DNA of 64,000 bases from MSPOR6 sp964652195. Lineage in GTDB: Bacteria; Poribacteria; WGA-4E; WGA-3G. Of this stretch, positions 45,532 to 55,147 are shown piece by piece. The translations under genes were made by a program, and so were the position numbers. The first letter of the stretch is position 1, and every line of letters begins with the position of its first letter. The notes under the pieces are model-generated. The model made no database searches. It had not been told where the DNA came from and worked only from the letters and a program-made list of their open reading frames with translations. Location of the stretch: assembly GCA_964652195.1 (NCBI GenBank), contig CAZZBB010000076.1:29542-93541 (forward strand). Reading direction: 5' to 3'.

Positions 45532-47601
45532 ATGAGAGAGAATTTAGAAACAAGACCAACTGTTTCTCCTATAAATATAAATCCTGATGTGCCATCCAAA
45601 CCCTTCGAATTGGTCTCAGAATTCGAACCACAAGGGGACCAACCAGAAGCAATTGAAAAATTGACGGAAGGAATACAGCGTAAAGACAGAGCGCAAACAT
45701 TATTAGGCGTTACAGGGTCTGGTAAGACTTTTACAATGGCACATGTCATTCAAAATATACAACGACCAACACTCGTTATTTCACCTAACAAAACTCTCTC
45801 CGCTCAATTATACAACGAATTTAAAACCTTCTTCCCACAGAATGCAGTACACTATTTCGTTAGCGACTATGAATACTACCAACCTGAAGCATATATCCCA
45901 TCCACGGACACCTTCATAGAAAAAGATGTACAGATCAACGAAGAAATCACAAGGATGAGGCTCGCATCAACTGCATCTCTTATGTCAAGGCGAGATGTTG
46001 TAATTGTGGCAAGTGTCTCATGTTTATACGGACTGGGTTCACCACGGGAATTTGAGAATCAGAAGGTTGATGTAAATATTGGTCTGACCATCCGTCGTGA
46101 TGAATTTCTCCGTTCATTAATTGATATACAATACGTACGAAACGACGTTGATTTTTGGCAAGGAACTTTCAGAGTAAGAGGCGATGTTGTTGAGGTATTT
46201 CCAGCTTATAGTGAAAGGGCATACAGAATTGAGTTGTTTGGAGATGAAGTTGATAGAATCTGTGAAATCAATACAACAACTGGTGAGATCCTTGACAAAC
46301 AGGATTCTCTTGAAATCTATCCTGCAAAACATTTTATGACGGATGATGAAATATTTGAGGAAGCACTCGTTAACATTGATCTGGAATTACAAGAACGAAT
46401 TGTCACATTCGAAAAAGAAAATAAACTGTTAGAAGCACAACGCATAGAACAACGTACACGTTTTGATTTAGAAATGTTAAGGGAAGTAGGGTATTGTTCA
46501 GGAATCGAAAACTATTCACGACATCTAACAGGGTTACAACCTGGTGAAGCTCCATATTGTCTGCTAAATTACTTTCCTGAAGATTTCATGCTCTTTATTG
46601 ATGAATCCCATGTCACTATTCCACAATTGAAAGGAATGTATCGTGGAGATCGGGCAAGAAAACTTACACTTGTGGAATATGGGTTCCGTCTTCCATCCGC
46701 ATTAGATAACCGTCCATTACAATTTGAAGAGGTTGAAAGATACCTAAATCAAGTGGTATATGTCTCTGCAACTCCGGGCAACTATGAAATGGAAGAGGGT
46801 GGACAAATCGTAGAACAGATCATTCGACCAACTGGATTGATTGACCCCCAAGTTTCTTTGCACCCTGTTAAAGGGCAAATTGACCATCTCATCGGCAAAA
46901 TCAAAGAACGGGTGAAAATGAAGCAAAGAGTTCTTGTTACCACGCTCACAAAACGGATGGCTGAAGATTTAAGTGAATATCTCATTGAAGCAGGAATACG
47001 GGCAAATTATATGCATTCTGAAATTGATGTCTTTGACAGAGCACGAATTCTAATGCAGCTACGTAAGGGTGATTTTGATGTACTCATCGGAATTAATCTA
47101 CTACGAGAAGGACTTGATTTACCTGAAGTTTCTTTAGTCGCAATTTTGGATGCAGATCGTCCAGGTTTCCTACGTTCGGTTACCTCTCTGGTTCAAACTT
47201 CTGGTCGTGCTGCCAGAAATGTAGATGGTGAAGTTTTATTTTATGGTGACACCATCACCGATGCTATGGCAGATGCTATGGCTGAGACAAAGAGAAGAAG
47301 GGAACTTCAGATGGAATACAATAAAGAGAATAATATCACACCTGCCACCATACAAAAAGCAATTGAGATGCTAATTGCTGAATCACATGAAGAATATGTG
47401 ACGGATAAGAGTGAACCAGATATTCCTGATATTATTGAAGAGAGTAGTATCGAAGAAATAGATACAATAATCGTAGACCTTACACGGCAAATGCAAAAAG
47501 CTGCTGTCGAACTTGATTTTGAACTGGCAGCAACCTTGCGTGACCAGATCTCAGAATTAAATGAAAAACTGAATCAATCAGAATTGGATTCAACAGAATA
47601 A
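45532..47601 (+). CDS. uvrB: Excinuclease ABC subunit B
   Basis: 689 aa. Damage-verifying helicase-like subunit of nucleotide excision repair. Walker A GVTGSGKTFTMA, beta-hairpin YYQPEAYIPSTDTFIEKD, Walker B region DESHVTIPQ, motif VI TSGRAARNVDGEV, and a C-terminal UVR motif (LTRQMQKAAVELDFELAATL) that contacts UvrC. ATG 45532 is preferred to ATG 45514 because GGGAG lies 7-8 nt before it. About 25 residues precede the conserved FELVSEFEPQGDQPEAI. It directly follows the PBP gene. Confidence 0.97.
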   Translation: MRENLETRPTVSPININPDVPSKPFELVSEFEPQGDQPEAIEKLTEGIQRKDRAQTLLGVTGSGKTFTMAHVIQNIQRPTLVISPNKTLSAQLYNEFKTFFPQNAVHYFVSDYEYYQPEAYIPSTDTFIEKDVQINEEITRMRLASTASLMSRRDVVIVASVSCLYGLGSPREFENQKVDVNIGLTIRRDEFLRSLIDIQYVRNDVDFWQGTFRVRGDVVEVFPAYSERAYRIELFGDEVDRICEINTTTGEILDKQDSLEIYPAKHFMTDDEIFEEALVNIDLELQERIVTFEKENKLLEAQRIEQRTRFDLEMLREVGYCSGIENYSRHLTGLQPGEAPYCLLNYFPEDFMLFIDESHVTIPQLKGMYRGDRARKLTLVEYGFRLPSALDNRPLQFEEVERYLNQVVYVSATPGNYEMEEGGQIVEQIIRPTGLIDPQVSLHPVKGQIDHLIGKIKERVKMKQRVLVTTLTKRMAEDLSEYLIEAGIRANYMHSEIDVFDRARILMQLRKGDFDVLIGINLLREGLDLPEVSLVAILDADRPGFLRSVTSLVQTSGRAARNVDGEVLFYGDTITDAMADAMAETKRRRELQMEYNKENNITPATIQKAIEMLIAESHEEYVTDKSEPDIPDIIEESSIEEIDTIIVDLTRQMQKAAVELDFELAATLRDQISELNEKLNQSELDSTE

Positions 47602-47805
47602 CATTCCCTACCTTAAATCACAACCAAACGTATCAATACTTAGCAGAATTTATAAATTTATTGTTTGGAGGATTTTGCAGTAATTGTTCAATTAAAGGGA
47701 TTTACATATCTCAATACCTTGAATTGCCCTACTACAAACAGTTTGATTCGTAGTAGAGTGATTTATCACACGTTGAGAAATTACTGAATTAATAACTTAA
47801 TCTTC

Positions 47806-47838
47806 ATTAGGCATTCACCGGGCATTCGGTGGGTATGA
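47806..47838. repeat. Partial inverted copy of the composite repeat
   Basis: Read on the minus strand, 47838-47806 gives ATTCATACCCACCGAATGCC followed by CGGTGAATGCC. This matches the joint between the first and second units of copy 1 (26989-27015) with few changes. It shows the element exists in both orientations. Confidence 0.65.
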
Positions 47839-47853
47839 ATACATGTATGGCAG

Positions 47854-48963
47854 TCACAAGTCTCCCAAGTGAGAGGTACTAAATTCGACAGGATAGTCCC
47901 AATTAGATAAAAACTTAATAACTTCACTATATGTGAGTAAGAACGATTTTAGTGTTCCCCAGCGCAACTGTGCTTTCCCTCTCGGAGAGACAGGAAATGC
48001 ACCATCACTGATCCAATCCAAAGATGGATTTTCCCAAGTCCGGTCTGTAATCTGGGTGATGGTACCTGTTGCGATATGGTATTTATAAAGATGATAAGAT
48101 AACCATAAAGTCTTTATGGGTTTATTCAACTCTGTTTCAACAGCACCAAAAACAATAGATTTTCCGTTATCCATCCAATCAAGAGATGAACATTTGTATG
48201 TTTTCGGTATCAGAAGTTGCTTTGACAGTCTCGTACTTATATCGTAAATATAATATCGATTTGCTTGAGGAATGAAACCGTCTTTTGGATTAAACTTTGA
48301 TTCATACTCATAATATGCTATCTGTCTCCCAGTTGGCGACCATCTGCCATAAGCACGTTCAATCAGTAGATTTCCTTGGGGTAGTGGTGGCGGTAGTAGT
48401 GGACGTGCACCTCCACCGTCACTATGCATTATCCATAGATTGCTACCCGTCTGTCCCAACACTGGAACAGAAGAATAAACTATTTGCCTTCCGTCCGGAG
48501 ACCAATCGGGAAAGTTTGCACCCAATTCTACGATCTCTTTTATATTTTCGTTCTCCAAATCAATAACACAAATCCATCTTTTTAGTTCATTTTTTATTCT
48601 ATCTGCTTTTCTAAACAAAATTGACTTTCCATCTGGTGAAAATACTGGAAAATTACTTTTTGAGTTTCGTTCAGTCAAAATCCGTTGATTTGTGCCGTCA
48701 GCGTTCATAATAACAAGCTGCTTCTGTTGAGAATTTATCTGCGTTGCCCATCTTGAGAAAACAATCTGCCTTCCATCGGGAGACCACCGCGGAGTAATAG
48801 GATAGAGCGTATTGGTGAGTAGCTCAGTGACACCCGTGCCATCATCCTCCATCACGAATATCCCCTTTACACCCTCTTCAACTCGCGCTGCAAAAACTAT
48901 TTTTGCCTTTGCTAACGGGGTAATTAAGAAAAAGAATAGTAGTATTGATATACATATTCGCAT
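47854..48963 (-). CDS. Exported TolB-like PD40 beta-propeller protein
   Basis: 369 aa. A signal peptide (1-19, ending LAKA) is followed by TolB/PD40-type blades with the recurring phrase W.SPDGRQIVFS, seen about six times between residues 40 and 330. The phrase MEDDGTGVTELL and WIMHSDGGGARPL are typical of the propeller repeats. Probably periplasmic, and possibly part of an envelope complex. Unlike TolB proper there is no obvious N-terminal D1 domain and no pal/tol genes nearby. AAGGAGAGA precedes the ATG. Confidence 0.85.
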   Translation of the reverse strand: MRICISILLFFFLITPLAKAKIVFAARVEEGVKGIFVMEDDGTGVTELLTNTLYPITPRWSPDGRQIVFSRWATQINSQQKQLVIMNADGTNQRILTERNSKSNFPVFSPDGKSILFRKADRIKNELKRWICVIDLENENIKEIVELGANFPDWSPDGRQIVYSSVPVLGQTGSNLWIMHSDGGGARPLLPPPLPQGNLLIERAYGRWSPTGRQIAYYEYESKFNPKDGFIPQANRYYIYDISTRLSKQLLIPKTYKCSSLDWMDNGKSIVFGAVETELNKPIKTLWLSYHLYKYHIATGTITQITDRTWENPSLDWISDGAFPVSPRGKAQLRWGTLKSFLLTYSEVIKFLSNWDYPVEFSTSHLGDL

Positions 48964-49025
48964 GAAATCTCTCCTTATATCATACTGAAGGATAATAGAA
49001 TCCTTCAGTATGAAAATTGAGATGA

Positions 49026-49457
49026 TTACGGATGTTCACAATCCATAGAATTTGTTAGATGATAATCATCGGTTTCTCCACCTACTGTTGCTATGATCCT
49101 TACGTACGCCTCTCCCCCGTAAGGTGTACCTGTCTCCCCTCCAAATATTGTTGTGCCGTAGGAGGAATCCGGATCGCTCCAGTATGTGTCACCAGACTCT
49201 TCTGTAATCCTACCACTGTTGGCGGGATTCTTTTTGTCTTCAATATTTAATTCATGGAAAGAGGCTTTGATCTCGGTTGACAAATTACATGGAGGACAGT
49301 GTCCATTATGAGATGCAGACACACTATAATCGAAGGACATATAACCTGATCCGTCGTCATACGTCTGCTTGTTGATTGCTGCATATCCACTAACGAAGTC
49401 GATGCTCCGAACACCATCTGGTGTGGTTGTATAAATCTGAATCGTACAAATTGCTAC
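49026..49457 (-). pseudogene. 5'-truncated gene of unknown function
   Basis: In the minus strand the frame opens just after a stop at 49458-49460 and runs about 143 codons to TAA at 49026. The internal ATG at 49340 would give 104 aa, but the preceding 38 codons (including TIQIYTTTPDGVRSIDFVSG and AAINKQTYDDGSG) look equally protein-like. They have no usual start, so the 5' end seems lost. The product is rich in Gly, Ser, Asp and Thr with a CPPC pair, suggesting an extracellular beta-rich domain. I recognise no family. Confidence 0.45.
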
Positions 49458-49891
49458 TTACACTAAAATATAATAACATTTGGCAAAGTTTTATTCAAGC
49501 TATATCTTTTATAGAATATGTCACATACATGACTTTGTGAAGTGAGGTTATTTGAATGTCCAGTCCTCTTTGTTAACTTTCCCATTCTTAAAAAAGATAC
49601 CAATCTTACAAATATCTTATGTTGGTAAAACACGCCAATTAACATACATATCTTCTTATATTGGAAGGAATTCCAATTGTTCTCCAGTAGAGTTTTCTAT
49701 CACGATTTGAAGATCCTTCCTACAGATAAACCATTGTAATAATTTGAGAATTCGACAATAGAATGTCTTTGTGTTGAAACTATTATACGTTGCATTTCTA
49801 TTCAGAATTTGATACTATAGACAATACAATTCAAATAGATTTATGGTATTCCATATTACATATTATTATTGATAATAGGAAGGTATTTGCT
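49458..49891. other. 434-bp region without a gene
   Basis: Only a short hairpin is evident: TTGGAA (49661-49666), GGAA, TTCCAA (49671-49676). The upstream extension of the rubredoxin frame (49790-49891) lacks a ribosome-binding site and is not coding. Confidence 0.5.
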
Positions 49892-50149
49892 ATGTTTGTA
49901 TGTATAGCTTGTGGTTATTTGTGGAAAGAAGCGGATGAACCCCCAGATGAATGTCCTGCATGTACAGCACCAAAAGAAAAGTATATACCCTATGATGACA
50001 GAGCAGAAAGATGGGTTAAAAGAGCAGTAGCCGCTCATGTTATGTATCCAGATGAAGAAGGTGCTGACCTTCGAGCAGAGAATTCAGCACTCTCATCACA
50101 TATTAGATTCGCTTTAGTTGGTTTACTTGGGGATCTACAAAAGGAATAA
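49892..50149 (+). CDS. Rubredoxin-like zinc/iron protein
   Basis: 85 aa from ATG 49892, with AGGAAGG 8 nt upstream; an in-frame GTG/ATG-rich extension to 49790 is not supported. The start MFVCIACGYLW and then CPACTAPKEKY gives the Cys4-x2-Cys7 and Cys21-x2-Cys24 knuckles of rubredoxin or a rubrerythrin C-terminal domain. About 50 helical residues follow, with charged content. Likely a small electron carrier or a regulatory iron-binding protein, cytoplasmic. No partner gene is nearby. Confidence 0.8.
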   Translation: MFVCIACGYLWKEADEPPDECPACTAPKEKYIPYDDRAERWVKRAVAAHVMYPDEEGADLRAENSALSSHIRFALVGLLGDLQKE

Positions 50150-50154
50150 GAAGA

Positions 50155-50190
50155 AAGCTCCGGTATTCTCACTGGGGCTTCTTTCTGTCT
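50155..50190 (+). terminator. Terminator after the rubredoxin-like gene
   Basis: AAGCTCC (50155-50161) pairs with GGGGCTT (50174-50180), one G-T pair, followed by a pyrimidine-rich CTTTCTGTCTTTT tail. Confidence 0.6.
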
Positions 50191-50250
50191 TTTCCATTAT
50201 TTAGTATTAACCCTATTATAGTGAAAATTGAAAATAATAACACATATCCC

Positions 50251-50316
50251 TGTAGGAGCGATCTCCGAATCGCGATTTAACTTAGTGATAGTAGGGAATC
50301 GGAGTTCCCTCCTACA
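50251..50316. repeat. Long inverted-repeat REP-like element
   Basis: Outer arms TGTAGGAG (50251-50258) and CTCCTACA (50309-50316) enclose two smaller palindromes, CGATCTCCGAATCGCG and GGAATCGGAGTTCCC. It shares the TGTAGGAG start with the palindromes near 37927 and 37983. Confidence 0.65.
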
Positions 50317-50437
50317 TCTCAAAATGTTCCATTAATTCAAATGTTCACTATAGTAGGCATATTTCAATGTTATATAGTATGAACTAAGAAATGTAGCATT
50401 CAACTTAACTTATGAGTAAAACACCGGAAATAATATA

Positions 50438-51955
50438 ATGAAATATATACACATATTATTGATACTATCACTTGTAACATTACCAGTAATAGTATCTGCA
50501 CAAGACCTTGAAGACAGAGTCGTCGAACATGTCTATCCGAATGGTCTGAAATTATTAATGATTGAACGTCATACCTCCCCCACAATTGCTCCCTATATTC
50601 TTTTTAAAGCAGGTTCAGTAGATGAATCTGATGATGCACGGGGAATTGCACATATGTTAGAGCATATGTTGTTTAAGGGAACGAATACTATCGGGACGAA
50701 AGATTATGAGCAGGAGAAGGTAATTCTTGCCGAAATTGATCGAATCGGTGACGAATTAGATAACGAACGTGCGAAAGGTTCAAGAGCAGATGATAATAAG
50801 ATTAAAGAGTTAGAGGATGCCTTAAAAGAGAAGCAAGAGATGTCAGAAGAATGGACTGTTGCTGGTGAATATACAGAGATATACACCCAACATGGCAGTA
50901 CCGGATTTAATGCCGGAACTTCTGTTGACTATACAATTTATACTGTTGAACTACCGTCAAATAAACTGGAATTATGGGCAATGCTTGAGTCGGATAGACT
51001 AAAAAATAATGTATTACGCCAATTCTATGTTGAGCGGGAAGCCGTAAAAGAGGAACGAAGAATGAGTGTGGATTCCCGGCCAGGAGGAAAACTGTATGAA
51101 CAGTTTATGGCATCCGCTTTCACAGCACATCCATACGGAATGCCAATAATAGGATGGCCCTCTGACATTGCAATGCTAAACAGAAAAAAAGCAGAAGAAT
51201 TCTTCAAAATACATTATGCTCCAAATAACTCCATTATGGTAATTGTTGGGGATATCAACATTGAAAAAACTATAGAATTGATCGATAATTATTTTGGTGA
51301 TATTCCATCACAACCCCTACCAAAAGAGGTCACTGTTAAGGAACCTAAACAAGAAGGGGAAAGACGGATTGAAGTAGAGTTTGATGCGGAACCGCAAATG
51401 ATGATAGGTTTCCATAAACCCACAATCCCACACTTTGATGATTATGTTTTTGATATGATTAGTGCAATTTTGTCTGATGGACGTACATCTCGTTTTTACA
51501 AGAACATTGTTGAAGAAGGAATTGCTGTTTCTGCAAATACAATAAACGGATACCCGGGAGCACGTTATGACAACCTTTTCGTGGTAAGTGCTACACCACG
51601 TTCACCCAATACTACGGCTGATGTTGAAAAGGCAATTTATGCTGAGTTAGATCGGTTAAAAACAGAACCTGTAGAGGAGAAAGAATTTAAACGAATCCTA
51701 AAACAGATTGATGCCAGTTTCATCCGTGGATTAAGTTCAAATGCTGGTATGGCAAACCAACTTACATTCTATGAAGGAATTGCAGGGGATTGGCGGTACA
51801 TTCTAAATTGGCGTAAAAAAATGTATGAAATTACTCCTGAACATATTATGAATACTGCTAAAACCTATTTCACAAAATCTAATCGCACAGTTGCTACCAT
51901 AGTCAAAAAGGAACAAATTGAGACTACTGAGACAGAAGGGGAGGCGAGTGAATAA
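50438..51955 (+). CDS. M16 family zinc peptidase (active subunit)
   Basis: 505 aa. Signal peptide (1-21, ending VSA). The inverted zinc motif HMLEH (His72, Glu75, His76) is followed by about 85 residues and the distal Glu in the EAVKEERRMSVDSRPGG segment. A long charged helix (about 95-140) is inserted before TGFNAGTSVDYTIY. Predicted periplasmic peptidase resembling PqqL- or processing-peptidase-type pairs. It is followed after 2 bp by a second M16 gene lacking the motif, the usual active/inactive heterodimer arrangement. Confidence 0.92.
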   Translation: MKYIHILLILSLVTLPVIVSAQDLEDRVVEHVYPNGLKLLMIERHTSPTIAPYILFKAGSVDESDDARGIAHMLEHMLFKGTNTIGTKDYEQEKVILAEIDRIGDELDNERAKGSRADDNKIKELEDALKEKQEMSEEWTVAGEYTEIYTQHGSTGFNAGTSVDYTIYTVELPSNKLELWAMLESDRLKNNVLRQFYVEREAVKEERRMSVDSRPGGKLYEQFMASAFTAHPYGMPIIGWPSDIAMLNRKKAEEFFKIHYAPNNSIMVIVGDINIEKTIELIDNYFGDIPSQPLPKEVTVKEPKQEGERRIEVEFDAEPQMMIGFHKPTIPHFDDYVFDMISAILSDGRTSRFYKNIVEEGIAVSANTINGYPGARYDNLFVVSATPRSPNTTADVEKAIYAELDRLKTEPVEEKEFKRILKQIDASFIRGLSSNAGMANQLTFYEGIAGDWRYILNWRKKMYEITPEHIMNTAKTYFTKSNRTVATIVKKEQIETTETEGEASE

Positions 51956-51957
51956 TA

Positions 51958-54099
51958 ATGTCACCTAAAGTTTTTAAAATAATTTCGGGTTCACTCATTC
52001 TATGTTTGATAATTTTAGGTTCATCTTCAATTGATGCTAAACCGCATGAAGAACTAACCTACGAACCCATCCAGTTTAAACCACCTGTTCCACAAAAGCA
52101 TACATTATCGAACGGTATGGAACTGTATTTGATCGAAGATAACGAATTACCCGTTTTCAATATCAGTGGTCTTGTAAAAACCGGTACAATCTATGATCCA
52201 GCAGATAAAATCGGTTTAGCCTCAATTTTTGCCAGTGTGATGCGAACTGGGGGCACTGTCTCACGTGGACCTGATGCATTAAATGAAGAACTTGAGTCAA
52301 TGGCTGCGTCTGTTGAAATCGGAATGTCTCCAGAATACGGTTCTGTAAGTCTATCTACCTTAGCAGAGGATATTGATAAAGGTTTGGAGATATTCGCTGA
52401 CGTATTACGAAACCCGGCATTTCGAGAAGAAAAATTAGATCTACGAAAACAACAAGCTATTGAAGGTATCCGAAGAAGAAATGATAACCCAATTCAATTA
52501 GCATGGAGAAACTTCTCAGAGATTTTGTACGGAAAAGATCATCCGTTTGGTTGGTATTCTGAAATTGAGAATGTTGAGAATATTTCTGTTGACGATTTAA
52601 AAGCATTTCATGCAAGATATTTCCACCCAAACAATATAATGCTTTCCATTACCGGTGATTTCGATACTGAATCAATAATTAGTAAGCTTGAGAATACCTT
52701 TGAAGGATGGGGTAAATCAGAGGTTGATTTTCCAGATATAAAACAGGTAGAAAGGGTTCGAACCCCTTCAGTTCATTATATAAAAAAAGAACTACCTCAA
52801 ACCACAATGTTAATTGGACATATTGGTATACAAAGGAAACCTGATTTTCCTGATCTGTTTGCGTTACGGGTGATGAATGATATTCTTGGTGAAGGTGGTT
52901 TCACATCCCGATTAATGAGTCAAGTACGTGAAAAACATGGCCTTGCCTATATGGTTGGTAGTATTATGCAGACCAGTCTGTATACAAATCCGGGCGAATT
53001 CTTTGCATATTCACAGACCCGTGCTGAGAAAACTGCAGAAGCCATTACGCTCATAACTGATATTATTAAAGGCATGCGTGATGCACCTGTAACTGAGGAT
53101 GAATTGAAGCGAACAAAAGATTCTCTCATCAACTCTTTTGTCTTCAGTTTCGAGAGTAGTTCACAGATTGCATTTCAACAAATGATGTTAGATTATCGAG
53201 GGTTTGCACCTGGATTCCTTGAAACCTTTACCGATAATATTGCTAAAGTCACCATTGAAGATGTTCAAGCTGTTGCTCAAAAATACTTACATCCGGATGC
53301 TCTGACGATTGTCACTGTTGGGAATAAAGAGAATTTTGATCGACCCTTAGACGAATTCGGTGAAATTAATGAAATTGAGATTGAACAACCTGAACCTCCA
53401 CCTGTTGAACCTATTCCAGAAGCAAGTGATGAGGATATTTCTAAAGCAAGAGAGATTCTTGTTTCAGTTATTAATGCTCATGGGGGTTTGGAGGCAATTA
53501 AAGCAGTTACCTCAGTTGTATCTCAAGGTCAAGCGACTATTGCTCAAATGGGTGGAATTCAGATGGGTTTAAGGGTATCTTCATTATACCCAGATAAATT
53601 ACGACAGGATATGCAAACACCTCAGGGTGATGTGTCTATACTATTTGATGGTGAATCTGGATTTATGGTCTCCGCAATGGGGAGTCAACCATTACCCCCA
53701 GAAATGTCTGCTTCTTTGAAAGATGCTACTTTCAGAGATCCAATTCCCCTTCTTCAGTATTTAACCGATAGTGATATCCCCATACAACTCTCTGGTTCTG
53801 AGGAGGTAGAAGGAAAACCAGCATCTGTACTACTTCTAACACAACCTTCAGGTGAATCACTGAAAATATATGTAAGCGAAGAGACACATCTTATACTAAA
53901 ATATGCTTTTCGTGAAACAGAAATGGGGACGACAATGGAGAAAGAAACATTCTTTCTTGATTACAGGGATGTTGATGGAATACAGATCGCATTCAATGTG
54001 ATACAAAACGTGAATGGTGAACTCTATACTAATTCCACATTAACTAAAGTTGAGATAAATAGTGAATTGGATGAATCCCTTTTTGAGGTATCTCAATGA
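51958..54099 (+). CDS. M16-like inactive partner fused to a C-terminal LolA/lipoprotein-like domain
   Basis: 713 aa. Signal peptide at 1-27. Two M16 lobes (about 45-450), but the position of HxxEH reads GLASIFASVMRTGG, so zinc cannot bind. The GFTSRLMSQVREKHGLAYMVGS region supplies the Arg/Tyr of the second lobe. After a proline-rich joint (VEQPEPPPVEPIP-like) a separate domain of about 225 residues (490-713, NAHGGLEAIKAVTS to DESLFEVSQ) resembles the LolA/LppX beta-half-barrel often called DUF4292-like outer-membrane lipoprotein-sorting fold. This fusion is unusual. It overlaps the next gene by 4 nt. Confidence 0.85.
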   Translation: MSPKVFKIISGSLILCLIILGSSSIDAKPHEELTYEPIQFKPPVPQKHTLSNGMELYLIEDNELPVFNISGLVKTGTIYDPADKIGLASIFASVMRTGGTVSRGPDALNEELESMAASVEIGMSPEYGSVSLSTLAEDIDKGLEIFADVLRNPAFREEKLDLRKQQAIEGIRRRNDNPIQLAWRNFSEILYGKDHPFGWYSEIENVENISVDDLKAFHARYFHPNNIMLSITGDFDTESIISKLENTFEGWGKSEVDFPDIKQVERVRTPSVHYIKKELPQTTMLIGHIGIQRKPDFPDLFALRVMNDILGEGGFTSRLMSQVREKHGLAYMVGSIMQTSLYTNPGEFFAYSQTRAEKTAEAITLITDIIKGMRDAPVTEDELKRTKDSLINSFVFSFESSSQIAFQQMMLDYRGFAPGFLETFTDNIAKVTIEDVQAVAQKYLHPDALTIVTVGNKENFDRPLDEFGEINEIEIEQPEPPPVEPIPEASDEDISKAREILVSVINAHGGLEAIKAVTSVVSQGQATIAQMGGIQMGLRVSSLYPDKLRQDMQTPQGDVSILFDGESGFMVSAMGSQPLPPEMSASLKDATFRDPIPLLQYLTDSDIPIQLSGSEEVEGKPASVLLLTQPSGESLKIYVSEETHLILKYAFRETEMGTTMEKETFFLDYRDVDGIQIAFNVIQNVNGELYTNSTLTKVEINSELDESLFEVSQ

Positions 54100-54869
54100 A
54101 AACACTTGATTTACGTGTTAGATATTTTCAGGATAGCACACCTGCAGATGAACCGTGTCGTGAAACTGCGTTTATTCGACGTGAGTTCGACATGCCACTC
54201 CCAGTATCAGAAACTGCTTTGATTCTTGTGGATCTATGGAATGTTCATTTCATTGAGACATGGATTGAACGTGCAAAACAGGTGACGGTTGATTCTATTG
54301 TACCTGTCATTGATGCTGCACGTAAAATCGGTATGACGATTGTACACGGTCCATCCCCATCCGTTGCGGAACAATATCCACAACTCAATCGACACAAACC
54401 ACCTGAACCCTCAACACCACCCTCTTGGCCACCATCTGAGTTTCGAGGACGACAAGAAGATTACAACATATACCGCGGTCCTCGAAGCCAACCACCCGGT
54501 ATCGGAGTGCATTGGGATAAACTTGCTTCACAACTCTCAATGTCTCCCGTCATAGATGTTAAAGATGATGACTATGTTATCGCAACCGGACCACAACTCC
54601 AAGATCTACTTGAGGAGAAACGTATCCTTCATTTAATCTATGCAGGATTTGCAACAAATTGGTGTGTAATGGGGAGAGACTACGGTATTCGGTCAATGTC
54701 AAGGTATGGTTACAATATGATACTCTTGCGCGATGCTACTACGGGTGTTGAGTTTCCTGATACTTATGATAACCTATTTACCACAGAGATAACTATCCGT
54801 GAAGTAGAGCAGCAATACGGGTTTAGTGCCTCGAATGCAGATTTCTTTGATGCTGTAGAAAATGTGTGA
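54096..54869 (+). CDS. Isochorismatase-family cysteine hydrolase
   Basis: 257 aa. Rossmann-like fold with the triad candidates Asp46 (ALILVDLWNVHF) and Cys190 (GFATNWCVMGRDYG). The lysine is probably near VIDVKDDDY. It hydrolyses a carbamoyl, amide or vinyl-ether bond in an unknown small molecule. The first 40 residues (RYFQDSTPADEPCRETAF) are an extension not found in the shortest family members. The ATG overlaps the TGA of the M16-like gene (ATGA), so it is translated from the same mRNA although its chemistry is unrelated. Confidence 0.88.
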   Translation: MKTLDLRVRYFQDSTPADEPCRETAFIRREFDMPLPVSETALILVDLWNVHFIETWIERAKQVTVDSIVPVIDAARKIGMTIVHGPSPSVAEQYPQLNRHKPPEPSTPPSWPPSEFRGRQEDYNIYRGPRSQPPGIGVHWDKLASQLSMSPVIDVKDDDYVIATGPQLQDLLEEKRILHLIYAGFATNWCVMGRDYGIRSMSRYGYNMILLRDATTGVEFPDTYDNLFTTEITIREVEQQYGFSASNADFFDAVENV

Positions 54870-54892
54870 CCTGTTCTTTTTGATTGTTTGAC

Positions 54893-54925
54893 TATCGGCG
54901 AATCCAAGGGTAGGATTCGCCGATA
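54893..54925. terminator. Perfect 13-bp hairpin after the isochorismatase gene
   Basis: TATCGGCGAATCC (54893-54905), loop AAGGGTA, GGATTCGCCGATA (54913-54925). There is no T-run, so it may act by Rho or mainly as an insulator between the M16 operon and the CRISPR locus. Confidence 0.65.
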
Positions 54926-54945
54926 ATGGGGAGGAAAATTAAACC

Positions 54946-54975
54946 TTGACAATGGTAAACTCTATTTGCTACAAT
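54946..54975 (+). promoter_or_regulatory. Promoter of the degenerate CRISPR mini-array
   Basis: TTGACA (54946-54951), 18 bp, TACAAT (54970-54975). The first degenerate repeat begins 20 nt after the -10 box. The main array has the same design: TTGACA, 18 bp, TATCAT, then 22 nt to the first repeat. Confidence 0.75.
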
Positions 54976-54981
54976 AGCAAC

Positions 54982-55095
54982 TGGTAGATGTCATATTTTT
55001 AATCGCACCAATTTGGAATAGAAACGTATATTGTTGTATAGTTTTATTTGAAACTGTATTTTTTTAATCGTACCAATTTGGAAAAAATTAGAATT
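54982..55095 (+). ncRNA. CreR-like guide RNA: two degenerate repeats around one spacer
   Basis: Repeat 1 (54996-55025) matches the main-array repeat at 28 of 30 positions (changes at 1 and 11) and keeps the intact 3' handle ATAGAAAC. The single spacer is 55026-55060 (35 nt). Repeat 2 (55061-55090) matches from position 2 to 23 but its 3' end is degraded (AAAAATTA in place of the handle), so no further crRNA can be made. Spacer positions 2-5, 7-11, 13-17 and 19 are identical to 55152-55155, 55157-55161, 55163-55167 and 55169 at the cas8 promoter; the mismatches inside that span fall only at 6, 12 and 18. Known CreR guides repress cas operons in this way; function here is inferred. Confidence 0.8.
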
Positions 55096-55117
55096 TTACC
55101 GATTTTAATAAAAGGTA

Positions 55118-55146
55118 TTGAAATTTGCAAAGGATTAATGTATAAT
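55118..55146 (+). promoter_or_regulatory. cas operon promoter
   Basis: TTGAAA (55118-55123), 17 bp, TATAAT (55141-55146). Transcription should start near 55153, leaving a leader of about 90 nt before cas8. TAGGAGGTG just before the cas8 ATG is a strong ribosome-binding site. Confidence 0.8.
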
Positions 55147-55147
55147 T

